Program-made: the position numbers and the translations under genes
The notes under the pieces: generated by a model
The model's database searches: none
What the model saw: the letters and a program-made list of their open reading frames with translations, nothing else
Told to the model about the DNA's origin: nothing
Assembly: GCF_037893015.1 (NCBI RefSeq)
Contig: NC_133663.1
Location: 137,258,100-137,322,099, forward strand
From: Macrotis lagotis
Taxonomy: Eukaryota > Chordata > Mammalia > Peramelemorphia > Peramelidae
DNA length: 64,000 nucleotides
Direction of reading: 5' to 3'
Shown here: piece after piece, positions 12,741 to 23,258 of the stretch
How positions within the stretch are numbered: position 1 is the first letter of the stretch
Layout of the letters: each line of letters starts with the position of its first letter

Positions 12741-13347
12741 AATATAATAAGATTTTTCTTTATTACAATGAGCTATTGCAATGATATGGAAGGGGGACAG
12801 TGAGGGGGAATGAGGGAATCTTCTCTTTCATCAGAGGTGGCTTAGAGAGGAAACAGCATATATTCAATAGGGTACAGACAACTAAAGTAAGAAAGAGAGA
12901 TGGGGGAAGGGGGGATGTGAGTGATTAAGGAGAGGTTGGGCTGTGGCAGGGAATGGTCAGTTATAGCACATTTTCTCTTTTACTTCTTGCAAGGATCTAG
13001 AATTGGATGGTCTGTCCAGGACCACAGTGCTGGGTTTTTTGGGTGGCATATGCGCTTGGGGCCTCTTGGCCCCATGGCCATTGCTCAGTCTGCTGCACCA
13101 CTCAGCTACCCTACAGAACATTTATGAGGAGCAACAGAGTGAGAGGAGAGAGAAAATGTGTATTGCAGTGGTGAATTCTGAATGGAGGTAGATGCGATCA
13201 GCAATGGCAACAGTGCAATAATATGGAAGTAGCTTTTATGTTGGACTTATCATAAAGAATGTGATCCATCCACGACAGAGCTGGTGGTGTTAAAAAACAG
13301 ATTGAAGCACATTTTATTATTATTTCTACTACTACTACTACTACTAC

Positions 13348-13381
<34 letters not shown>

Positions 13382-13715
13382 GGGGGGTGGGCTTTGCTGG
13401 GCAAATGGGGTTGGGTGGCTTGACCATGGTCATGGAGCTGGGTGATTATTGGGTGTCTGGGACTGGATTTGGGCTCCGGTGCTCCTGACTCCAGGGCCAG
13501 TGTTTTGTCCACTACAACACCTAGTTGCCCTATTATTATTTTTTGAATTTAAATTTAATTTTTTTTCTTTACTTCATTGCTCATCGGGGTCTATTTTTGG
13601 GGGGGAGATGTATTATGTTTACTCTTAAACAAGAATATTTTAGTAATTTATAAAAAAACATCATTTGTACAAAATTAAATTAAATAAAATAAAAAATAAA
13701 TTTAAAAAGGCAATG
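12741..13715 (+). mobile_element. HAL1-type 3' fragment, copy B, with SINE-derived modules
   Basis: This matches the 3' region of copy C (31765-32868) closely: 'ttattacaatgagctattgc' at about 12760, the 'aggaaacagcatata' block, 'cacattttct.ttttacttctt', then an antisense SINE-like module at about 12962-13125. A second such module at about 13382-13530 lies next to a (CTA)n/(TTA)n run (13319-13381). The end is 'aaacaagaatattttagtaa' and an A/T-rich tail. ORF1 is missing, so the copy is 5'-truncated. Frames of 60-100 codons here are accidental. Confidence 0.7.
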
Positions 13716-14518
13716 ATGATATCCTGATAACATTAGGTGCTTATTAAACAATAAAATAATTGAACTGTGTTTGATGATACCTGATTAATAATATTAGGGC
13801 ACCAAGAGAAGAGCCACAAAGATTCATAATTATGGAGGGAAAGAAGGGATTGAGTGGAATATTACCTCTTAAGAGTTAACATTCTTAGTGAAGTCCTCTC
13901 ATGGTTAAAAATCTTTAAAAGAAAAACAGACTATTACCCTTAGCCTATTCTTAGAAAAGGGAGAGAGGGCTTGCATTCCAAGTCAGATGCCCTCCTTATT
14001 CTGCTAGGGAGTGAAACAGTGGACTATTTCCAGAAAGACCTTGCATCGATTCTGTTGTGGGGGGAAAGAGTTGAATAGTTCCAGGGAAGTGACCTTGCAG
14101 TCCTAGCCACTTATTTGATAATGGATTGTGAGAACAGTAGCCTGCCTTCTTTTGTTTGATAAGTGCTAAACTAAGAAGACCTTGCATACTCAGATATTAA
14201 TTCATTTAACAGAAGGTCATCAGAAATCTTCTTCTGATGCCCTTGCCATTTGAATGGTGAGGTAATATTTTATGAAAACCTTTTATTCTTCTCTTTGTTG
14301 CTGGGTAGATTTTTCACGTAAAGACTATCTCTGAAAACCTTAACCAATCAAGTTGGAGGAGATGGAGTTAAGGAAGGGGGAATCACAGTAGGCCATATAA
14401 TCTTGGTTGACTGTCACCTCAGGGCAGCTTCTGGATCTTCCTTTGTGAGACATGGAGTAAGCTATTTTCTCAAGAAAAGCCAAAAATAAACTTTCTTTTT
14501 TGCCCAGAGGAGTGTTTA
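13716..14518 (+). other. Unassigned sequence, possibly a degraded LTR
   Basis: About 800 bp with no coding signal and slightly higher GC than its surroundings. It ends in 'caaaaataaactttcttttttgcc', an AATAAA signal followed by a T-rich stretch, which is how an LTR R region often looks. I could not find paired TG/CA ends or a direct repeat, and the right side is interrupted by a SINE, so a solo LTR is only a guess. Confidence 0.25.
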
Positions 14519-14690
14519 TATTTTTTTTAGGTTTCTGCAAGGCAGATTGGGTTAGGTGACTTGCCCAAGGCTGCTTAGCGAGGTAATTATTAAGTGTCTG
14601 AGGCCTGATTTGTACTCAGGGACTCCTGACTCCAGGGCAAGTGCTCTATCCACTATGTCACCTAGCCACTCCCATCAATATTTTTTTTAA
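14519..14690 (-). mobile_element. Antisense tRNA-derived SINE
   Basis: From left to right: T-run tail and 'aggtttctgcaaggca', then 'aggtgacttgcccaaggc', 'taattattaagtgtctgagg', 'ctcctgactccaggg' and 'gctctatccactatgtcacc'. This is the full reverse complement of the SINE at 11634-11781. A similar 'atattttttttaa' at both ends may be the TSD. Confidence 0.88.
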
Positions 14691-14699
14691 AGTGGGTTC

Positions 14700-17600
14700 T
14701 TATCTCACACAGGAGGATATGAATGCTGAGTAAATTTAATCAATAGATTTAACCTAGTGAGGGAATTATATACATTCTCACTTTAGTTTAAAAAAATCTA
14801 ACAATCTACAGGGAAGGGGGAAGACAGTTAAGGGGAAAGATGAGTTAAGAAGGGAGTGATAGAAGAGAAGGGAAGGGAAGGTATAAGTGAAAAGAAACTG
14901 AAAGTTAAATTCCTAAAAAAAAGTCAAAGCAGAAAGGTAGTAAAATTTTGGTTAGGAGGAATAAGAGAAAAGGAAAGAGATAAAAATAAATGGAGAAATA
15001 TATCATGGAGGGAAATAAAGAATTAGTAATCTTAACTGTAAATATGAATGGGATGAACTGTCCCATAAAACAGAAATAGGAGAATGGATTAAAAACTTGA
15101 ATTCTACAATAGGCTGTTTGGAAGAAATACCTTTGAAGCAGAGAGATACCCATAAAGTAAAGGTAAAAGGTTGGAGCAAAATATATTATGCCTAAGTGAA
15201 AGTAAAAAAAAAAAATTGTGGTAGCAATGCTAATCTCAAAGAAAAAATCATAAAAGGGATAAGGATGGAAACTACATTTTCTTAAAAGGCACCATTGGTA
15301 ATGAAGCTATATCAATACTAAAAATGTATGCATCTAGTGTTATAGCATCCAGATTCGTAGAGAAAAAGCTGAGTGAATTTCAAGGAGAAGTAGAAAGCAA
15401 AACTTTAATAACTGGAAACCTCAATCTCCCTCTCTCATAACTAGATAAATCTAACAATAAAATAAACAAGAAAGAAGTTAAGAAGGTGAATGAAATCTTA
15501 GAAAATGTAAATATGACAGACCTCTGGAGCAAACTTAATGGGAATAGAAAAGACTATACCTTTTTCTTGGCAGTACATGCCCCCTTCACCAAAATTGACC
15601 ATGTACTAGGGCACAAAAACCTTAAAATCAATGCAGAAAGGCAGAAAATATAAATACACACTTCTCAGATCATGATGAAATAAAAATTACATGTAACAAA
15701 GTGTCAAGGAAACATAAAGTTATATCTCATAAATTATGGTTTGCAGCCAAGGTAGTTTTGAAGGGAAACTGCATCTCAAAAATGCCTATTGACAAACAAA
15801 GAGAAAGAGGAGATCAATGTATTAGGTATGCAACTAAAAAAGCTAGGAAAAGAACAAATTAAACTATGCCAATTAAATACCTAATTAGAAATTCTGAAAA
15901 TCAAGGGATAGAATAATAAAATAGAAAACAAGAAAACCATTGATCTCATACATAAAATTGAGTCAAACTTTATGAAAAAGTCAATAAAATAGTCAAAACT
16001 ATGGTTAATCTGATTTTAAAAAAAGAAAGAAGATACCAAATTACCACTATCAAAAATGAAAAGTTTTAAGAAAAAGCAGGTTAATTGATGAAAAAAAATG
16101 TAAAGAAAGGTGCCCCAGCTCTACCAGATCTCAAACTTTACTATAAAGTAAAAGTCATTAAAACTGCCTGGAACTGGTTAAGAAATAGAGCAGTGAATCA
16201 GTGAATTATGATATGTACAAAAGAAATTGCAGTAAATGACTAAAGCAATCTACTATTTGACAAGTCCAAAGACATGATCTTCTGGGATAAGAACTCACTA
16301 TTTGACAAAAATTTTTGGGAAAACTGGAAAAGAGTAGGGCAATAATTAAGTATAGATCCAAATCTCACAGCCCATACCAAAATAAGGTCAAAATGGATTC
16401 AGGATTTAGACATAAAGAGTGATACCATAGCTAAATTATTAGATCAAAAAATTACCTATCTGCTCTATGGAAAAGGGATAAATTTATGACCAAATCAGTG
16501 CACACTCTAAACTGCAGAATGAATGATTTTGAGTATATTAAAATAAAATCTTTTTCACTAATGAAATCAATGTTGCCAAAATTAGAAGAAAAGGAGAAAG
16601 CTGGGAAACAATCTTCACAACCAAGAGTTCTGATAAAGGTCTCATTTCTATAATATATTGAGAATTGCATCAAATGTATAAGGTCAGAAGTCATTCTCTA
16701 ATTGATAAATGGTCAAAGTATCTGAACAGACAGTTTTCAAATGAAGAAATTAAGGCCTATGTATAATCATATGATAAAATTCTCCAAATCACTATTGATT
16801 AGAGAAATGCAAATTAAAATAACAAATGTGTATCGTCTCACACCTATTAGATTAGCCCAGATGAGAAAAAGGGAATAGGATCAATGTTGGAGAGGTTGGG
16901 GGAGGATTGTGACATTGAGGCTTTGATTGTGGAATTGGAAATGGATCCAATTTTTCTGGAGATCAACATGGAACTATGCCCAAAGTACAATAAAACTGTT
17001 CATATCCTTTGGCCAACAATTCCAATTCTATAACTACTACTAGAAGAAGTTGTAAAAAATGGGAAACATCCTACATGTCCCAAAAATATTCATAGCACCT
17101 CTTTATGTAGTAGAAAAGAATTGAAAATTGAGGGGGGTGCACATCAATTGGGGAATGGATAAACAAATTATGTCACATGAATAGTAAGGAATATTATTCT
17201 CCTATAAGAAATCATAAAGGATTGGACTCTAGAGAAGCATAGAATAACTTACAAGACATCATGCTTAGTGAAGGGAGCATAACCAAGGGTATAATACACT
17301 CATTAACACCAACATTATGAGATGATCAACCCTGATGGAAAGAGCTCCTCTCAGTAGTTCAGAGATCTTGGACAACTGTATTGGACTGGTTATGGACTAT
17401 ATCATTCCCAATCAGAGGGAGAAAATAATAACAAAACAAAACACAGAAGAAAAAAAAACACCCCTACAAAATCTCATCAAATCGCACGAACATTTTACAA
17501 AAGTATCTCTCAAGTATCTTTTCCTACTTATTCCTATTCCTCATGCCAAAAATTACTAATTTTCAAACAAGTTTAACAAAATATGTATGTAAAATGCTAA

Positions 17601-17707
17601 CCTGACTGTTCCCTACAGAGGGGAGATGATGGCATGGAAAATTTGAGGGATTTGTAAATTGAAATTATGCATGTACAAATGGGTGAAATTAAATAAAATA
17701 AGAAAAA
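14700..17707 (+). mobile_element. Sense L1 with endonuclease and 3' end but the RT core deleted
   Basis: The purine-rich inter-ORF region (14780-15010) leads to the ORF2 endonuclease start near 15020 ('ttagtaatcttaactgtaaa', reading LVILTVNMNG). ORF2 text continues to about 16090. There it jumps directly to the distal ORF2 text 'gccccagctctaccagatct' near 16113, omitting the stretch that carries the FADD catalytic region in other copies. It continues through the C-terminus to a 3' UTR and A-rich tail at 17685-17707. ORF1 and the 5' UTR are absent. Confidence 0.8.
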
Positions 17708-18689
17708 ATGCTTAGATCCAGAAGATGAATGGAATGTCCTAGTTAAGTAACAACAAGAATGCCAATGTCAAAATATCAAAAAATATATAGAAGATTATTT
17801 TCCTACTTGAAAGGAGAGAATATTTTTTGGAGGAAAGATTTGGCAGGAAAACTCACCAAAAAGCTTTGGCAATAGTATAGGTATAAAAAAAATAAGAGAA
17901 TGAAGCAGAATGATTGGAAGTTCAAAAGAGATAAAGGCGAATATATCAGAAATGCTTTAATGATAAAATTCATTGGTCCCAGAAATTGATTGGTTAGGTA
18001 TAGTGAGAGATGAATCAAGAATGATAAATAGGTTATAATCTAATGAAACTTTGGGGACAGTCCCTTCAATGATTGCACATCTTATGGGAAAATGGGAGAA
18101 CTTGGAGGGGAAAAAAGCTAGTGAGCACTATTTCAAATATGTCAGCAAAACAGCAATATCTGAGATGTAAAAGCTGAACTGAGAATTTTTTCCCTTTATA
18201 TTTTTTCAATTTATACATTTATATATTTGGAAGAATTCATGGTGACACAAAAAATAGAAAACAAAACAAAAAAAAGGAAAGAACAAAAAGTCAACAAATT
18301 AACTTTTCATCCTTTTTTTCCTTTATTTCCCACTTTCTTAGCAATAGAAAAATTCAAACAATAATGACACTATATTTCTTTAAAATAAATTACTGCCTGG
18401 TAAGTTTCCTAAAACTTTGTCATGATCCTATATAAAATGACTTTTTAACCAATACAATGTCTTCTTCCATGCTGAATCAGAGGAGACCCATAAATCTCAT
18501 GCATTGAAAAAGTACAGACATGGAATAAAATCAAAGATTTAAGAAGAAAAGAAAGTGAGAGAAGGTGAATTTGAAGGAAAAATGATAAAAAAGAAAAAGA
18601 AAAACACTGAATTATATCAATTTCTCTAAGAAGTCACTATTTTTACATGAATTATTAATTATAAAACTGTATAAATTTTTGTGTGTATG
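17708..18689. other. AT-rich DNA, nothing recognised
   Basis: No gene, no clear repeat family and no long frame with protein-like composition. Short A-rich and T-rich blocks occur near 18240-18320. Confidence 0.5.
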
Positions 18690-18955
18690 CAGAGCAGCAG
18701 AGGAGGATTTAGAAATGAGACAGAATAATGATTTTGTCATTGACCAGGCATATTTCATTGGTCAAATCATTTTAATCCCCTCTGAGCCATAGTTTTCTTA
18801 GCAATAACATGAAGGTAATAGTGCAAGAATAATAATGCATAAATCACTATTATAACTGTTGTTACTAATATGATAACATGAAATAATCGCAGTAAAACTT
18901 GTTGTCCAAAAAAGTTCTGTACACATAGCAGATATTATTGCCATAGTAGAGTTCC
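18690..18955 (+). repeat. Ancient MIR-type SINE
   Basis: The order of motifs follows a MIR: 'ggtcaaatcattttaatccc' then 'tctgagccatagttttctta', 'gcaataacatgaaggtaata', 'ataactgttgttact' and finally 'acatagcagatattattgcc'. Divergence is high, as expected for this old mammalian family. Confidence 0.6.
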
Positions 18956-20492
18956 TATCTGGTGTTTCAATACCACATGAAGAGAGCCTTGAATTCTCGA
19001 AGGTTTCGTCACTAAAGCACTAACTTTGTCCTGGACTACCAGGAGAATATTATTATACAAGATGAAGGATAGACTGTATGTCTGTTATCCCCACTTTAGC
19101 ATTGATAATTGTGGATATGCTCATCCTTCACCAGAAACTTGGCAATCAGATGAATGATTTCTGTCAGAATAATTCAGAAGAATTTCTACAAAGTTGTTTA
19201 CTATGTTGCAAATGTGCATTGGTGAAGGGAGTATCCATCTTGTTAAAATCAACTATATGTTAAATATTAATATTTATATACTCATGTACTTGGTTAAATA
19301 CAAGTTTTTCAGGTAGGGGAAAATATACTCACATTTTCTCTTTTATTTATAATCTAGCTATCAATCTGTCTATCAATCTATTGATCTATTGATCAATTTA
19401 TATCTATATACACATATATATGTTTATATGCAACACATATATACAAATAAAAATATATGAATATATCTGCATTGTCTGTATATGTACTTGCATATGGATC
19501 ATTTTAGCTTCATTGAAATACTATAGATTAGAAAATATAAATATTATTCCATTTTTCAGAAAAGTTATATTTGTGTGGATATGTATGTATGTTTGCCTAT
19601 ATTTCAAAAAAGGAAATTTTTTTGTCAGCTTAGTTACTTTAACCAATGTGTGATGATAAGAAGTTATCATCATTGAACTAAAACCTAGTTTCTTTTCTCC
19701 TAGAATCATATTAGTTTCATTAAACTAGGTTAAAATATTCCCACGGAATTTGTTTTGTAGTACAGTCAAAAACTATCATTTTCATTAAATTGTTTATGAA
19801 TTGAAATATGATTAAAAGACATTTAACTTTAGGATGTTTTATTCATGTGGCCAGAGTATGTAGAGGTTTAAAAAATGCAAATCATGTTGACAAAACACAT
19901 ACTAAGAAACTCTGAAATGAAAAAGAAATAAAATGAATGGGATGTACTTTTCCTTGAACAGTATATGCAGGAGAATTTAAAGAACATACTCATTGCTTTG
20001 CTTCACAGAACCAAGTTAATGAAACATCAGTTTTACTCAATAGCTAAGAAACTAATCTTTTTAAGGACATTAATGATGGTAAAGATGGTAAAGATGGTAA
20101 AGAACTTAGCAGTGGCAAAGATTGTATGCAGTTGAAAAACAAGGAGGGGGGGAAGGAAATTATAAACATCAGGGATAACTCTTCTTTGTGAACTGGGCTG
20201 GAACTCCCACTCCCAAGAGGCAGATTGACCATGCACATTTCATTAGAAAGAATTCCTTACAAATATTAATATTTGTTCTCTGCATAAGAACCAACAGAAA
20301 GAAATAAAAATTACAGCTTAGAACAAGAATAATTAAATTATGAGAGACCGGGTATGCGAAGAAGATGAGTATTTTCTCCATAACATATCTGGGTGGCTTT
20401 TGTTGTTAGTTTATTTTCTAGATATTTTTCTATCTTTCTGAACTAAAAAAAAAATAGAATGAGAATTGTTGCATATGTACATACACATGTAT
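18956..20492. other. AT-rich, apparently unique DNA
   Basis: No gene recognised. Small features are an AT-rich patch with TATATA-like runs (19395-19460) and three tandem copies of a GATGGTAAA-like unit near 20075-20102. Frames of 60-77 codons on both strands (for example 19420-19653) look like chance. Confidence 0.5.
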
Positions 20493-20558
20493 TAAAGATA
20501 TCTAGAAGAAACTGCGACTATTAAAGGTTTTCTTGTCAGTTTCTTCTAGATATCTTTA
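20493..20558. other. Perfect 22-bp inverted repeat with a 22-nt loop
   Basis: The left arm is 20493-20514 and begins TAAAGATATCTAGAAGAAAC. The right arm, 20537-20558, is its exact reverse complement. The spacer is 20515-20536. Flanking bases do not pair, so the stem is exactly 22 bp. Either strand, if transcribed, would fold into a hairpin of about 66 nt. I recognise neither a known microRNA nor a DNA-transposon end. Confidence 0.8.
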
Positions 20559-20574
20559 TATTCTCCTGCTTTAA

Positions 20575-20850
20575 AATTATTGTCAATCTTTCTCTCCACT
20601 TTATTTTCCTTTTTTCTTTTTTAATTTTATCTTTTATTTTCTCTCTTCTTTTGTCCCTTCTTCTGTCCTTTTCTTTCCTCCCTCCCTCCTTCTTCTTTAC
20701 TTCCCTCCTCCCTCCCTTCCTTCCATGATTGCTTTTCTTTCTCTCTCATTCTTCTATCCATTCATTCTTTCTTTTTCTCTATTTCTTTATTCATATCTCT
20801 GCCATTTCTATGATCTTTCTCTCACACCTTCATCCCCACCTTTGAAAAAA
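20575..20850. repeat. Pyrimidine-rich low-complexity tract
   Basis: A C/T-rich plus strand with runs such as CCTCCCTCCTTC and TTTCTTTTTCTC over about 275 bp. The overlapping 92-codon plus frame (20725-21003) is explained by this composition. Confidence 0.8.
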
Positions 20851-20953
20851 AGATCTTTTAAAAGTATGCAACATCAAGCTAAAGCAATCTCTGAAAATGT
20901 TTTATTCTCTTTCTTAATTCCATCACCTCATCATGACTGTATTAGAATCTGTT

Positions 20954-20964
20954 ATGACAGTTTT
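20954..20964. repeat. Left target-site duplication of the TAF7 retrocopy
   Basis: ATGACAGTTTT, repeated exactly at 23248-23258. The left copy is followed by a T run, which is the poly-A tail of a minus-strand insertion. Confidence 0.85.
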
Positions 20965-21362
20965 GTTTTTTTTTTGGCGGGGGGGAGTCAAATCATTCTT
21001 TAATACAGTTGGAAAAATTGGAGCAAAGCAATATTCATCTTGAATTTATAGGGCTCCAAAAGTTAAACAAAACTATTTATATGTATATAATATTTAAAAA
21101 AAAAACACTAGAAAAGAGAACAGCAATTTTATCAACCATGTAGGGGGTGAAGCAAAATGTAGCCTTAAAAGTTGCCAAAACAAGGTCTATTACTCTCTTA
21201 GATCATAAAAGATTGTGAGGTCAAAAAATAACTGTTAATCCACTGAGTATCATCATTAATGAAGTAACAAATGAAAAGAAAATGGGAGACAAATGCTCAA
21301 ATAGGAGACTACTTCTGTTACAGATGTGAATAGATGAGACTTCTATGCTGTGGCAGATTATC

Positions 21363-21398
<36 letters not shown>

Positions 21399-23247
21399 CT
21401 TGCTCCTCTACATGGGAGGAGCTACCAAGAATATTTGAGAAATTAAAATGTATGCAAAATAAATTTTACATCTTCTGTCTTCAAATCTCCTTAATGAGTT
21501 AGTTCTTATCATAAAGTAACAATAAGTAAGAAGGGCCTGGAATAAATGTAAGAATTATAAAGGCTCAACTAGTAATCCCCAAACTCTCCTGCAACCAGTC
21601 TTCTCATCTATCACGTTCTACCTATTAATGTATATGTTTCTAGCAAAATAGTGTTACAGAGAAATAGGATAAATTTAAATTAGGCAACAAAAAATGGTGA
21701 AATATAAATGCAGTCAAATTACAATATTAACAATATATATTGTCCTCAACCCAAAGGATGGAATGTGAGCCATTTACCAATGTGAGGACAACAGGAATTG
21801 CATGCCAGGGCCTCTCATTTCTCCAGGAGTGTTTCAAGTTGTTCTTCTAAGGAACTGAGCTGTTCCTTCTCTCTTTCTTAAGCTCAACCAGAACAGCCTG
21901 AAGACGAGTCTTGAGTGCCAGGTTTTCTACTTTGATGATGAGATCTTCCTGTCGTTTTGCTCTCCTTTAGGTCTCTTGTAGTTTACTTTTCATCATATCA
22001 ATCTGCTTCTGAATTCCCATAACTATCTGATTTGTTTTCTGTTTTCTTGGCGCTGTTCATCAGATTCATCAAGCTTGTCTTGTAATTGCCTCTCTAGGTC
22101 TTCTTCAGTGTCAATGATGTTTATATCTTCATCATCATGAGGATCTCTCTCATCTTCCTCTTCACTACTGCTGCTAATATCATTAAATATCTCCGGAAGC
22201 TCATCATGTTCTGAGGAGCCATGGCCCTGCTCATGGCCACTCATTCCTGGAGAAGCAATACCTAAGCCTGCTAGGGAAACCTGGTTGTCTGCTTCTTTTG
22301 TCTCATCTTCTGCATTTACCTCCCATCTGGCACTGACAGCTTCTGCATCTGTACTGAGAAGTCTTTTTACTTCTTTTTCGACATCAGGTGATTCAATGTA
22401 CTTCTTCTTGGCTGTCTTGCGAAGTCTTCTCTTTCGGACATTCTTGAGTGGTAGAGTGATACCATGGTTCCAGATGAATTTCCTCTCCCTAGCCTTATCT
22501 TTTTTCTTACTCGTTTTTGGATCAGTAGTAGCAGCAGCAGCAGCTGGTTCTTCCGCAGGTGGGTAAAGATCCCCATCTACACTGCACACAAGCATCTGGC
22601 AGATATCCGCTGTCTTGTAAAAAGTTTTTTTTTTTTTTTTTTAATCTATGGTTTTAATGGATTCAGTAACGCAGAGCAGGTCAACCACCTTCACAGCTAA
22701 CGGGGCATGATCCACTCGGACAATTCCATGACGTCCATCTGCATGTAATTCAATGGTCAATTTATCTTTTAGGTTCACATTTCCAGACTGTATTGCCCTT
22801 CTCACAGTGGAAGCATATTCTCGAGGTAGACGTAATATAAACTGACTTTCCAACTCATGGGGAGCATCTTCTTTGTTCTTGCTCATCTTTTGTTTTGAAA
22901 CAGTCATTCCTTTCACCTTACTTCACAATAAATGCTTGTAGCATTCAAAATCTTTGTGAAAGCCCATAATTTATGGGAAGATATGTTCTTGCACAGAATG
23001 GGGTAAATTGTGATCTCACAAAGTAGATCACAGACCAACTGTGTGGTGACCCTAGGAAACACAACCTGGCTAAACTTCAGTGTCCTCACCTTCTAAGTCG
23101 TGTTGTGAGTCTCAAGGACAAGATGAATTATCACCTTATCTTAAAAGTCTTGATTTCTGGATCTTGGAGGTCAAATGATCTTACACGAGCCTGAGAAGAG
23201 AGCAACCGGAGCGTGACTCCTCAGCCCTGCATCTGAGGACGGAGTAC
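20965..23247 (-). pseudogene. TAF7: TAF7 retrocopy, full-length transcript with 5' and 3' UTR
   Basis: TAF7 is a TFIID subunit that contacts TAF1 and restrains its acetyltransferase activity. This is a retrotransposed copy. The coding footprint is 21815-22886. The start ATG is at 22886-22884 (MSKNKEDAPHELESQFILRL) and the stop lines up with TGA at 21817-21815. Codons 1-82 are followed by an in-frame TAA caused by an A run (22642-22625). The same frame then continues to 22023. A frameshift near 22030, an internal TAA near 21972 and a second frameshift near 21880 break the C-terminal coiled-coil part, so no full protein can be made. The copy is flanked by exact 11-bp duplications and ends in a T run (poly-A on the minus strand), the signature of L1-driven retrotransposition. 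A (TA)n run lies in the 3' UTR at 21365-21396. Confidence 0.93.
22023..22886 (-). pseudogene. TAF7: TAF7 N-terminal and central coding region within the retrocopy
   Basis: The TAFII55 N-terminal domain is readable at 22641-22886 (FILRLP, STVRRAIQSGNV, ELHADGRHGIVRVD). After the interrupted KTID-KK segment the frame resumes through DICQMLVCSVDGDLYPP, the basic segment FIWNHGITLPLKNVRKRR, and the acidic segment NIIDTEEDLERQLQDKL. The similarity is high over about 270 codons, indicating a fairly recent copy or an old one that decayed slowly. Confidence 0.9.
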
Positions 23248-23258
23248 ATGACAGTTTT
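23248..23258. repeat. Right target-site duplication of the TAF7 retrocopy
   Basis: ATGACAGTTTT, matching 20954-20964. On the minus strand the flank reads CTTTTAAAAAACTG, which contains the TT/AAAA-type site preferred by the L1 endonuclease. Confidence 0.85.

Noticed and set aside
20725..21003. 92-codon frame with a hydrophobic N-terminus resembling a signal peptide
   Set aside because: It arises from a pyrimidine-rich tract that yields Ser, Phe and Leu codons.
22285..22700. Plus-strand and alternate-frame open frames
   Set aside because: They are shadows of the TAF7 retrocopy read antisense or out of frame.
20965..23247. A functional TAF7 gene
   Set aside because: Stops, frameshifts, a poly-A trace and target-site duplications show a retrocopy.
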